18,836 nt of DNA, taken from JANWWM01 sp046719715 (GTDB taxonomy: Bacteria > Bacteroidota > Chlorobiia > Chlorobiales > Thermochlorobacteraceae). This document shows positions 1-7,197 of this stretch, piece by piece. How positions within the stretch are numbered: position 1 is the stretch's first letter; each line of letters starts with the position of its first letter. The position numbers and the translations under genes were made by a program. The notes beneath the pieces were generated by a model. It saw nothing but the letters and a program-made list of their open reading frames with translations, was not told where the DNA came from and did no database searches. The DNA lies in the NCBI GenBank assembly GCA_046719715.1, contig JBDNCJ010000060.1:1-18836 (forward strand), given 5' to 3'.

Positions 1-1
1 A

Positions 2-199
2 GGAATTGCCGCGATGGGCGCAGGTTTCGCGATGGGCAATCAAATGATGAACCAAGCACAAACGCCGCCTCCTGCACCCAAAGAAAGTCGCGATGAGATT
101 ATGAAAACGCTCAAAGACCTTGCCAGCCTGAAAGATGCAGGAATTTTAACGCAAGAGGAATTCGATAAGAAAAAAGCGGAACTGTTGGCAAAGTTGTAG
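2..199 (+). CDS. C-terminal part of a SHOCT-domain protein (5' end outside window)
   Basis: The reading frame is open from base 2, so the true start lies upstream; an internal ATG at 14 exists but the Gly/Met/Ala-rich run around it looks like mid-protein linker. After a Pro-rich linker (TPPPAP), the last ~33 residues, with the pattern LKDLASLKDAGILTQEEFD followed by KKKAELLAKL, match the SHOCT (short C-terminal) domain: a small helical pair around a conserved G-[IL]-[LIT]-T-x-x-E-F. In this superphylum SHOCT commonly ends SPFH/zinc-ribbon 'virion core-like' or membrane-stress proteins, and the GAGFAMGNQMMNQ linker would fit that. What the main body does cannot be told from this window. The gene converges on the minus-strand OLD-type nuclease, with 15 bp between stop codons and no clear terminator hairpin. 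Confidence 0.75.
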   Translation, partial: GIAAMGAGFAMGNQMMNQAQTPPPAPKESRDEIMKTLKDLASLKDAGILTQEEFDKKKAELLAKL

Positions 200-214
200 C
201 AGTGTTTGATTGCT

Positions 215-1969
215 TTATTCTTGTCGTGGCTTTGCCTTTCTTGCCGTTTCCAGAATTGCGTCAAGTTTTTGAGTTACTTCAGCGTCAATTTGTTCAGACG
301 AGACATACTTGGCTAAGACATAGTAAGTGCTTTTCCGAAACAAGTTTGGCAAATTCAACTTTTTGAAATAAGCGTCGAACAGTGGGTTGAGAAACTCGTC
401 GGTTACCTTCAAATCGGGCGACCAAGCATCTTTTCCTAATACTTTTAGTGCAGATGTGACCTCCTGAATTGCTTCCTTCATCGCTTTTATGCGAGTTTCG
501 GTGAACAAGTCGGATTGATTCTTGTTTGATTGATCGTCTGCGGCAAATTTCAGCAATACCTCTTCCGAGCAAAAATAATTCTCGATTTCGCGCTTTGACC
601 ACATGAGTTCCAAGAACGACGGTATCGGCGACAGTTGCCTTTCGAGGCGGTCGACAATTAACACGCCAACAAGGTCGGGTTTGGCTTCCAAAAGTCCGAA
701 GAAATGGTCTCGCGCCTTTTGAGGCAGGTTGCTGTTGAGATAATGAACAAACGGTCGTTCAAGCAGGTCTGCCACAGGGTGGTTCAGCGTTTGCGCAAAT
801 GTGCGCAACACGTCGAGGTCGGTTGAACCTTCAAGGTAGAGAATCCAACCCGTTTGCTCCGCCATGTAATAATCTTCATAACCAATATCTTTCAATGCTT
901 TGAGGACTTGCTGCGATTTATCAATGCGATGCGGTTTACCGACAAACGCAATCACTATATCGCGCCCTGCCGCTTCGTTCAACACAACTTCCGAGTGGCT
1001 TGCCGCAATAATCTGCGACCCTTGTTCGTCCGCTACATCGGTGAGTAACTTGTAGATTTGACGTTGCCGTAAAATTTCCAAGTGTGCGTCGGGCTCATCG
1101 AGTAGCAACACCGTTTTGGGATTTGCATAAAGATACACCAGCAACAGCAAGGTCTGCTGTAGTCCGCGACCAGATGAGGCAATTTCAAGTTCAGTGTTGT
1201 ATTCGTCCAAGTAGCTCATTGTGATTTCAGCACGCTCGGCAATATACTTGGGTGGAAGGAGCGTTACACCAAAGAGTTTTTTAATCTGGTCGATGAGTCT
1301 TTCCCACTCATGCGTGATTTTAAGTTCGTTTCCATTGCGAAAATAGCAGACCTGAAAGCATAAGTTTCTCAATACCTGCGCTGTCTGCCCTTGTCCAATA
1401 AGCACACCGATTTCGCCTAACTGCTTAAAAAACTCTCTATCGGCTAATCCCGACATTGGCGGTAAAAATGCAACGTTGAGCGCCGATGCTTCGGTCGGCA
1501 CGGGCATGCGCTGAACTTCACTATTGTGGTTGCCGTCAGCTAAGCGCAACGGACGACAATAAAAAGACTCTGAATTGGCATAATCAAACTCGAAACCGCA
1601 CGACCATGCTTTGCCATCAGTTACACCGTCGACAGTAATTTCAATGCAGATATTTTTTGTCTTTTGTCTATCTGTGCCTCGTCCGTTGATGCTTCTGACG
1701 TGCAGGTCTTTCCAGAGCAAATTTGCGCTTGAAACAGGAACAGCCACAAGGTCGTTGCGATTGATAGCGACTCCCGTTCGCTTTCCGCTTGGCGATTTGC
1801 CTTCGCGCTTTTCATTCCACTTTTTCAGTCCAATGTTCCACAATGCCAATGCCTGCAATGCTGTTGTCTTTCCTGAATTATTTGGACCAATCAAGACGAC
1901 AGTTTTTCCCAACTCGAAACTCACATCGCTGAGACGCTTAAAGTTCTTGATGCGAATGTTGGTCAGCAT
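215..1969 (-). CDS. OLD-family ATP-dependent endonuclease (AAA ATPase + TOPRIM)
   Basis: The 584-residue protein begins with the RecF/SMC-like MLTNIRIKNFKRL strand and a Walker A loop GPNNSGKT (residues 28-35). An ABC-type signature region (SSGRGLQQTLLLL) leads into Walker B, LLLDEPDAHLE (Asp near 290), then the H-loop AASHSEV. The C-terminal third is TOPRIM-like: YLEGSTDLDVL (EG...D, about residue 380), VLIVDRLE (near 440; the usual DxD appears as DRLE) and KREIENYF. This order is that of OLD (overcoming lysogenization defect) nucleases, which couple ATP hydrolysis to DNA cleavage and act in phage defence, alone or with a partner such as GajB in Gabija. No UvrD-like GajB partner is adjacent, so it looks like a stand-alone OLD. 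The start is the ATG at 1967-1969; no good Shine-Dalgarno is visible. It is divergent from the zinc-finger gene. Confidence 0.85.
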   Translation of the reverse strand: MLTNIRIKNFKRLSDVSFELGKTVVLIGPNNSGKTTALQALALWNIGLKKWNEKREGKSPSGKRTGVAINRNDLVAVPVSSANLLWKDLHVRSINGRGTDRQKTKNICIEITVDGVTDGKAWSCGFEFDYANSESFYCRPLRLADGNHNSEVQRMPVPTEASALNVAFLPPMSGLADREFFKQLGEIGVLIGQGQTAQVLRNLCFQVCYFRNGNELKITHEWERLIDQIKKLFGVTLLPPKYIAERAEITMSYLDEYNTELEIASSGRGLQQTLLLLVYLYANPKTVLLLDEPDAHLEILRQRQIYKLLTDVADEQGSQIIAASHSEVVLNEAAGRDIVIAFVGKPHRIDKSQQVLKALKDIGYEDYYMAEQTGWILYLEGSTDLDVLRTFAQTLNHPVADLLERPFVHYLNSNLPQKARDHFFGLLEAKPDLVGVLIVDRLERQLSPIPSFLELMWSKREIENYFCSEEVLLKFAADDQSNKNQSDLFTETRIKAMKEAIQEVTSALKVLGKDAWSPDLKVTDEFLNPLFDAYFKKLNLPNLFRKSTYYVLAKYVSSEQIDAEVTQKLDAILETARKAKPRQE

Positions 1970-1996
1970 AAAGTATTATGAGCGATTTTGACATTG

Positions 1997-2032
1997 TCGC
2001 AACAAAATAAGGCACTTTTTGTTAGGTTGCGA
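1997..2032. promoter_or_regulatory. Dyad in the divergent promoter region between the OLD gene and the zinc-finger gene
   Basis: The 90-bp space between two divergent start codons contains TCGCAAC (1997-2003) and its exact reverse complement GTTGCGA (2026-2032), and, nested and overlapping, AACAAAA (2001-2007) with TTTTGTT (2017-2023). Its place between divergent starts suggests an operator or overlapping promoters. Function is inference; 7-bp arms can arise by chance. Confidence 0.35.
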
Positions 2033-2059
2033 TATACTTCAACTGTTATGTAATGAAAA

Positions 2060-3094
2060 ATGGCATCGGGAATTCGTGTTGGTCGTTGGGATTGCCCCGC
2101 GTGTGGTCATAAAGGCAACATCGGCTACGAGACCAGTTGCTCTCAATGTGGCTCGCCGCGTGGTAAGAACGTAAAATTTTATTTGCCCGACGAGAGCGAG
2201 GAAGTCAGTGACGCTCAAAAAATCGCGCAAGCCCGCGCCGGCGTCGATTGGATTTGCGATTACTGCGGCGCCGATAACAAAGCCACCGATACAGCGTGTC
2301 GCTCTTGCTCAAACCCTCGAACCGACACCGACATCAATCGTCAAACGCGCGACATTCGCTTCGATGTGCCGCCGCTTCCTGCTCCAACGCTCGTTGCGCA
2401 GCCCAAATTCAACAAGGGCTATTATGTTCTCGGCGCACTTGTGCTTTTGCTCATCGTGCTTTTCTTTTTATTTCGCACTCGCGAAACAACGGTCATCGTT
2501 ACCGCGCACGAGTGGGTAAGGGAAATCCGCACCGAAAAATTTATTCCAGTCATTGAAGAAGATTGGTCGCTTCCCGACGGCGCGAAACTTCAAAAATCGT
2601 TTCGCGACGTGCATCACTACGATAAAATTCTCGCGGGCTACGAAACAAAGTATCGAACGGTTGAAAAACCTTCTGGCACACAGCGCGTCAAGGTCGGCGT
2701 GCGCGATTTGGGCAACGGCTACTTTGAAGACATCTACGAAACCCGCACCGTCTATAAAAGCGTCCGCGAGTCCTACGAAGAGCCTGTTTATAGAAGTGTG
2801 CCCGTTTATGCTACAAAGTATCGGTATGAAATTTATCGGTGGAAGCCTGATAAAGCCTATCGCAGTGAGGGGCGCGACGCGTCGCCGAAATGGTCTGCCG
2901 CCGTTCCGCCGATAACGAACACACATCGAGAATCGGAGCGATTTGAAAAATATGTGCTCCACTTCAAAGACGAGCGCGGTAATGAATTCAGCGATGTCTG
3001 CTCATTTGAGTTCTGGCAAAGCGTTCGCGATGGCGACGCCGTCAAAGCCGAAAAAAATGTCTTCACAACGCGCCTCAAAGATTCCGATAAGTGA
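2060..3094 (+). CDS. Membrane-anchored protein with two RanBP2-type zinc fingers
   Basis: This 344-residue protein has two zinc fingers of the W-x-C-x2-C-x(10-11)-C-x2-C form: the first with W10, C12, C15, C27, C30 and the second with W64, C66, C69, N73, C80, C83. A Pro-rich spacer (PPLPAPT) is followed by one hydrophobic segment (about 121-138, YYVLGALVLLLIVLFFLF) ending in Arg, so the zinc fingers are probably cytoplasmic and residues ~140-344 lie across the membrane. The outer part is rich in Tyr/Arg and has a pattern of VY, YRS and YE repeats (EPVYRSVPVYATKYRYEIY), with no enzyme motif I recognise. Proteins of this shape are annotated as zinc-ribbon hypothetical proteins; the function is unknown. 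The start is the ATG at 2060, the first in frame that keeps the whole first finger. It is divergent from the OLD nuclease gene. Confidence 0.8.
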   Translation: MASGIRVGRWDCPACGHKGNIGYETSCSQCGSPRGKNVKFYLPDESEEVSDAQKIAQARAGVDWICDYCGADNKATDTACRSCSNPRTDTDINRQTRDIRFDVPPLPAPTLVAQPKFNKGYYVLGALVLLLIVLFFLFRTRETTVIVTAHEWVREIRTEKFIPVIEEDWSLPDGAKLQKSFRDVHHYDKILAGYETKYRTVEKPSGTQRVKVGVRDLGNGYFEDIYETRTVYKSVRESYEEPVYRSVPVYATKYRYEIYRWKPDKAYRSEGRDASPKWSAAVPPITNTHRESERFEKYVLHFKDERGNEFSDVCSFEFWQSVRDGDAVKAEKNVFTTRLKDSDK

Positions 3095-3105
3095 ATTGCG
3101 TTATC

Positions 3106-3137
3106 TTTCGATATAAAAATCTACGGCTATATCGAAA
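3106..3137. promoter_or_regulatory. Perfect 10-bp inverted repeat upstream of the AAA/DUF4276 operon
   Basis: TTTCGATATA (3106-3115) and TATATCGAAA (3128-3137) are exact reverse complements separated by 12 nt. The dyad sits 11 bp after the zinc-finger gene's stop and 52 bp before the GTG of the AAA ATPase. No T-tract follows it, so an operator for the downstream operon is more likely than an intrinsic terminator. No repressor gene is adjacent. Confidence 0.45.
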
Positions 3138-3176
3138 ACCTGACGATTGAAACACTCCAATTCTTCTTGAAAGAAC

Positions 3177-3180
3177 GAGG
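3177..3180 (+). promoter_or_regulatory. Ribosome binding site that supports the GTG start of the AAA gene
   Basis: GAGG ends 9 nt before the GTG at 3190. An in-frame TAA at 3184-3186 rules out any earlier start, and the GTG-encoded first residue is followed at once by the conserved RIERLHIKNFK strand. Confidence 0.55.
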
Positions 3181-3189
3181 TTGTAAACT

Positions 3190-4386
3190 GTGAGAATAGA
3201 AAGACTCCATATCAAAAATTTTAAGGTCTTTGCGGACGCCGAAATCAAAGACCTTCCGAATATGTGCGTCTTTCTGGGCGCAAACGGTTCGGGCAAATCC
3301 ACGCTTTTTGATGTGTTTGGATTTTTAAGCGCGTGTCTGAAAAACAACGTCCGCTCCGCCATTAACAATCGCGGCGGCTATAAAGAAGTTGTTTCTCGAG
3401 GCAAGGAGAGTGAGAACATTGAGTTTGAAATCAAGTTCAGAAATGAAGGCAAAACAAAACAGCCGCTGATTACTTATCAACTAAGTGTCGGGATAGAAAA
3501 CGGGCAAATCGTCGTCAAGAAAGAAATTCTGAGTTATCGCAGAGGTCAAAAAGGAAAACCGTATCGCTTTTTGGATTTCTCGCACGGCGAAGGCAAGGCG
3601 ATTGTCAATGAAGAAGATTTCGAGAAAGAGAAGCAAGAATTTAAAGAGGAGCGGAAGGATTACAAGTTAGATGCGCCCGACATCTTGGCAATTAAAGGAT
3701 TAGGTCAGTTTCAAGAGTTTAAAGCCGTCGCGGATTTTCGGCGACTGCTGGATAATTGGTATATCGCCAACTTCCAAATACCAGACGCGAAGAAAAGCCA
3801 AGAGATCGGCGTGAGCGAAACGCTGTCTCCAACGGGAGACAACCTCGCCTTAGTTGCCGATTACATTTATGAAAATCATAGAGAAACGTTCAATGAGATT
3901 TTAGAGAAGATGAAACAGCGCGTTCCGGGCGTCTCGAAAGTTGATGCGGAAAAAACTTCCGACGGCAGAATCGTTCTTCGATTTCAAGACGGCGCGTTCA
4001 AAGACCCGTTCATTTCCCGCTATGTCTCCGACGGCACGCTCAAAATGTTTGCCTATTTGATTTTGCTTTACTCGCCGAATCGCTATCCGCTTCTCTGCAT
4101 TGAGGAGCCTGAAAATTACCTTTACCCCGCCCTTCTCAAAGAACTTGCAGAAGAATTTCGCGATTATGCCAATCGTGGCGGGCAAGTCTTTATCTCCTCG
4201 CACTCGCCCGATTTTGTGAATGCGTTAGAAATTGATGAACTCTTTTGGCTCAAAAAAGAAAATGGTTACACCACGATTCATCGCGCCAAAGACGACGATA
4301 TTGTTAGAAACTTATTTCGGGAAGGCGATAAACTCGGGTGGCTTTGGAATCAAGGCTACTTAATAGGAAGCAACCCTAAACCATAA
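3190..4386 (+). CDS. AAA family (ABC/RecF-like) ATPase of a split OLD/PARIS-like pair
   Basis: A 398-residue ATPase of the AAA_15/AAA_21 type. It starts with MRIERLHIKNFKVFADAEI and a Walker A loop GANGSGKS (residues 30-37), has an ABC-signature-like SDGTLKMFAYLILL near 280-295, a Walker B region LLCIEEPENYLYP (Glu-Glu at about 305-306) and an H-loop ISSHSPDFV near 336. Unlike the OLD protein upstream it stops soon after the ATPase core and carries no TOPRIM domain; a TOPRIM-like DUF4276 protein is encoded 5 nt downstream. That is the split equivalent of OLD. Related ATPase/TOPRIM pairs (for example AriA-AriB of PARIS) are phage-defence systems in which the ATPase senses a trigger and the TOPRIM protein is the effector; that this pair acts the same way is inference. 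The start is a GTG, fixed by the upstream in-frame stop. Confidence 0.85.
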   Translation: MRIERLHIKNFKVFADAEIKDLPNMCVFLGANGSGKSTLFDVFGFLSACLKNNVRSAINNRGGYKEVVSRGKESENIEFEIKFRNEGKTKQPLITYQLSVGIENGQIVVKKEILSYRRGQKGKPYRFLDFSHGEGKAIVNEEDFEKEKQEFKEERKDYKLDAPDILAIKGLGQFQEFKAVADFRRLLDNWYIANFQIPDAKKSQEIGVSETLSPTGDNLALVADYIYENHRETFNEILEKMKQRVPGVSKVDAEKTSDGRIVLRFQDGAFKDPFISRYVSDGTLKMFAYLILLYSPNRYPLLCIEEPENYLYPALLKELAEEFRDYANRGGQVFISSHSPDFVNALEIDELFWLKKENGYTTIHRAKDDDIVRNLFREGDKLGWLWNQGYLIGSNPKP

Positions 4387-4391
4387 GCGAA

Positions 4392-4964
4392 ATGAGAATC
4401 GAGTTTCTTCTGGAAGAAGAATCCATGCAACGCGCCTTGGAAATTTTACTTCCAAAAGTGTTGCCGTCGTCATACAAACTTGGTGAGAACTGCTTTTTGA
4501 GACCTCACAACGGCAAAAGCGATTTGAAACACTCGATTCCTAAAAAGGTCAAAGTATTCAGTCGTTATTATGAACCGACAAAACTCGTTATTCTGCACGA
4601 CCAAGATTCCAATGACTGCAAAACCTTGAAGCGCGATTTGATGCGGCTTTGCAAAGAGAATGGCGATTGCCCCGTTTTAATTCGAATTCCGTGCCGCGAG
4701 TTGGAAGCGTGGTACTTGGGCGATATGGAAGCAATAGAACAAGCCTACCCGCGCTTTAAGGCGAAGCAGTTTCGCAACAAAGAAAAATTTAGAAACCCCG
4801 ACCTGTGCCAAGCAAGTTCGGAATTAAAGAAAATAATTCCGACCTTTCAGAAAGGCATTGCCGCCAAAGCAATTCCAAAGTTTATGAGAATTGATGAAAA
4901 CACATCACCGAGTTTTAAGCAATTTGTGAACGGGCTAAAGAATTTTCTACGTGACGAAAAATAA
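4392..4964 (+). CDS. DUF4276 family protein (TOPRIM-like putative effector)
   Basis: This 190-residue protein has the DUF4276 arrangement. An N-terminal strand ends in acidic residues (EFLLEEESMQRAL, E8-E10), there is a DxD on a hydrophobic strand (LVILHDQDSND, D70 and D72), and a conserved block RIPCRELEAWYLGD follows (E103, E105, W107, D111). The acidic residues are arranged as in TOPRIM folds, where they bind metal. The family is very often found directly after an AAA ATPase, as here with a 5-nt gap, and such pairs are regarded as OLD-like defence or toxin modules. Whether it cuts DNA, tRNA or something else cannot be read from the sequence. Its 3' end overlaps the next gene by 14 nt, so it is probably translationally coupled to it. 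Confidence 0.8.
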   Translation: MRIEFLLEEESMQRALEILLPKVLPSSYKLGENCFLRPHNGKSDLKHSIPKKVKVFSRYYEPTKLVILHDQDSNDCKTLKRDLMRLCKENGDCPVLIRIPCRELEAWYLGDMEAIEQAYPRFKAKQFRNKEKFRNPDLCQASSELKKIIPTFQKGIAAKAIPKFMRIDENTSPSFKQFVNGLKNFLRDEK

Positions 4965-5412
4965 TCTTGATATGGCAATCGATTGGAAAGAACTTACAAC
5001 CACGTCGCACCTTGAAACGGTAAAGGAACTTCAGCGCGAATTGGAAGAAGGTAAGTTTGATGAAGTCGCGCAAGGTTTAAACGAACTGGCAAACGCAATG
5101 GGCAGAGCGGAACGAAACGCCCTCGATAGTCAATTGGTGCGATTGATGAAACACGTGATTAAATGGAAATCACAGCCTGAACGTCGTTCCGTAAGTTGGG
5201 CTGTTTCTATCGCAAATGCGAGATATGAAATTCAAAAAACACAACGCTATGAGCCAAGCATTACTGATGACGTGATTCGCGAATTATGGAGCTCCGCTTT
5301 CAAACAAGCACGAAAAGAAGCCGAACTTGAAATGCAAAAAAAATCCGCGATAGAATCGCTCTCGTGGAACGAAGTTTTTAATGATGATTACAACTTGACG
5401 AACAATGAATAA
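4951..5412 (+). CDS. DUF29 family protein, first tandem copy
   Basis: The protein matches the DUF29 pattern: an N-terminal helix with WKEL, a central block of the form ELANAMGRAERNALDSQLVR, then LMKHVIKWKSQPERRSVSW, and a C-terminal helix ending in SWNEVFNDDY. DUF29 proteins are small, mainly helical, especially common in cyanobacteria and filamentous bacteria, often in tandem, and have no established biochemical role. The GTG at 4951 was chosen over the ATG at 4972 because it gives 153 residues, exactly the length of the next paralogue, and puts the conserved Trp at residue 12 in both. It overlaps the DUF4276 gene by 14 nt, which puts it in the same transcript as the ATPase/TOPRIM-like pair. 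Confidence 0.85.
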   Translation: MTKNNLDMAIDWKELTTTSHLETVKELQRELEEGKFDEVAQGLNELANAMGRAERNALDSQLVRLMKHVIKWKSQPERRSVSWAVSIANARYEIQKTQRYEPSITDDVIRELWSSAFKQARKEAELEMQKKSAIESLSWNEVFNDDYNLTNNE

Positions 5413-5866
5413 AGAAACTACATCGACGCCTGACTATTGGCAGGAGCTTGCATTATCGTCGCATTACCTCACGGCGGTTGCGGTGAAAGAAGCCCTTGAA
5501 GAAGGCAACTATTTTGAAGCCGAGTTTGGAATCAACGAACTCATCAACGCCTTGTCGAGAACCGATAAACACGCCGTCCGTAGCCATTTGATTCGCTTAA
5601 TGACACACGTAATTAAGTGGAAATCACAGCCCGAAAAACGCTCGGTGAGTTGGATTGCAACGATTCGAAATGCGCGACGCGAAATTCGAGACTACCAAGA
5701 GGATACGCCGAGCATCACTAACGAAAAGATTCAAGAGATGTGGGAGAAATGCTTTGCGCGTGCGCTCGAAGAAGCCGAGTATCAAATGAATCAAAAGCCT
5801 GCGATTGAAACGCTCTCGTGGGACGAAGTTTTTAACGAAAATTATTCACTACAAAACTTGGAGTAA
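5405..5866 (+). CDS. DUF29 family protein, second tandem copy
   Basis: This 153-residue paralogue of the preceding gene overlaps it by 8 nt. It keeps the same blocks: YWQELALSSHYLTAVAVKEA at the N-terminus, INELINALSRTDKHAVRSHL, LMTHVIKWKSQPEKRSVSW, and SWDEVFNENY near the end. Stretches of DNA are still alike (for example around HVIKWKSQPE and LSWxEVF), so the pair comes from tandem duplication, but the copies have diverged clearly across the N-terminal third. A heterodimer, or two specificities, is possible. Nothing in either protein looks catalytic. The nuoF start follows 5 nt after the stop. Confidence 0.85.
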   Translation: MNKETTSTPDYWQELALSSHYLTAVAVKEALEEGNYFEAEFGINELINALSRTDKHAVRSHLIRLMTHVIKWKSQPEKRSVSWIATIRNARREIRDYQEDTPSITNEKIQEMWEKCFARALEEAEYQMNQKPAIETLSWDEVFNENYSLQNLE

Positions 5867-5871
5867 CACAC

Positions 5872-7185
5872 ATGGAAAACTACACGCCGCTTATCCTCAA
5901 AGGACACCTTTCACCCAAAGGACACCTTCGCGACATCGCTGACTACGAAGCCCAAGGCGGATACCAAATGCTTAAAAAAGCCTTCGCCATGAAACCTGAC
6001 GATATTGTCAATGAAGTGAAAAAATCAGGACTTAAAGGACGCGGCGGCGCAGGGTTTCCAACAGGACTCAAATGGAGTTTCCTCGCCAAGCCCGAAGGTA
6101 AGCCTCGTTACTTGCTTGTCAATGGCGACGAATCCGAACCCGGCACTTTTAAAGACCGACAAATCTTCGAGCAAAATCCGCATCAACTTATTGAAGGCGC
6201 GATTATTTCCAGCTACGCCTGCGGCATCAATGCCTGTTACATCTACATTCGCGGCGAATACGCCAAGTGGATTGAAATGGTCGAGAAAGCCGTCGATGAA
6301 GCATATGCCAAAGGCTATCTTGGCGAGAACATTTTGGGTTCAGGATTTAATTTGAAACTTGTCGTGCATAAAGGCGCGGGCGCGTATATCTGCGGCGAAG
6401 AAACTGGTTTGATTTCTTCCATTGAAGGCAAGCGTGCTTATCCGAGATTAAAACCGCCGTTCCCTGCGGTTGTTGGCGCATGGGGCTGTCCGACGATTAT
6501 CAACAATGTGGAAACGATTTGCAACATTCCGATTATCATCGACATCGGGGCAGAAGCGTATTCAAAAATCGGTGCACCTGACCACCCAGGTCCAATGCTC
6601 TTCGGCATTTCTGGACACGTCAATAAGCCCGGCGTTTATGAAGCCCCAAGCGGCACACTGATTAACGATTTGATTTACAAGTATGCGGGCGGTGTGCGCG
6701 GCGGCAAGAAAATCAAAGCCATTATTCCCGGCGGCGCGTCTATGCCCATCATTCGCGGCGAAGCGGCAGAAGGCATCGGCATGAACGCCGAAAGCCTCAA
6801 AAAAGCCGGCACGCTTATCGGCACGGCAGGCATTATTGTCATGGACGAAGATACCGACATCGTCGAGGCTATCGGTCGGCTCGCACACTTTTATCACCAC
6901 GAATCGTGCGGACAATGCACCCCTTGCCGCGAAGGCACAGGCTGGGTCGAGAACATCTACGGCAAGTTCCTTCGCAACGAAGCCGAAAAACGCGACATCG
7001 ATCTGCTCCTCTCCATCTGCTCGCAAGTCGAAGGCAGAACGATTTGCGCCCTTGCCGATGGCGCCATGTGGCCTGTGCGACACAGCATCACGCGATTCCG
7101 CGAGGAATACGAAAAGCATTGCAAAGCCCCCGATTCATTGCCGCACGAGTGGAAGTATGTCAATAAAGCCGCAAGCGGCGTCTAA
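5872..7185 (+). CDS. nuoF: NADH-quinone oxidoreductase subunit F (NADH/FMN/4Fe-4S subunit)
   Basis: NuoF is the 51-kDa-type subunit of respiratory complex I that oxidises NADH with FMN and passes electrons to the N3 4Fe-4S cluster, on the cytoplasmic arm. The 437-residue length is normal. Visible motifs are GRGGAGFPTGLKW (56-68, NADH loop), NGDESEPGTFKDRQ (FMN region), GAGAYICGEETGLISSIEG (about 168-186), and the N3 ligands SCGQCTPCREG (C346, C349, C352) with the fourth Cys, C392, in TICALADG. The start ATG lies 5 nt after the second DUF29 gene. No nuoE, nuoG or other complex I gene is in the window, so this copy is away from a nuo operon, or its partners lie elsewhere. Related HoxF/formate dehydrogenase diaphorase subunits are an alternative, but length and sequence fit NuoF best. 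Confidence 0.93.
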   Translation: MENYTPLILKGHLSPKGHLRDIADYEAQGGYQMLKKAFAMKPDDIVNEVKKSGLKGRGGAGFPTGLKWSFLAKPEGKPRYLLVNGDESEPGTFKDRQIFEQNPHQLIEGAIISSYACGINACYIYIRGEYAKWIEMVEKAVDEAYAKGYLGENILGSGFNLKLVVHKGAGAYICGEETGLISSIEGKRAYPRLKPPFPAVVGAWGCPTIINNVETICNIPIIIDIGAEAYSKIGAPDHPGPMLFGISGHVNKPGVYEAPSGTLINDLIYKYAGGVRGGKKIKAIIPGGASMPIIRGEAAEGIGMNAESLKKAGTLIGTAGIIVMDEDTDIVEAIGRLAHFYHHESCGQCTPCREGTGWVENIYGKFLRNEAEKRDIDLLLSICSQVEGRTICALADGAMWPVRHSITRFREEYEKHCKAPDSLPHEWKYVNKAASGV

Positions 7186-7197
7186 ATTTCAGTTGCG

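Noticed and set aside
215..1969. Calling the OLD nuclease GajA of a Gabija system
   Set aside because: Gabija needs a UvrD-like GajB gene next to it; the neighbours are a SHOCT protein and a divergent zinc-finger protein.
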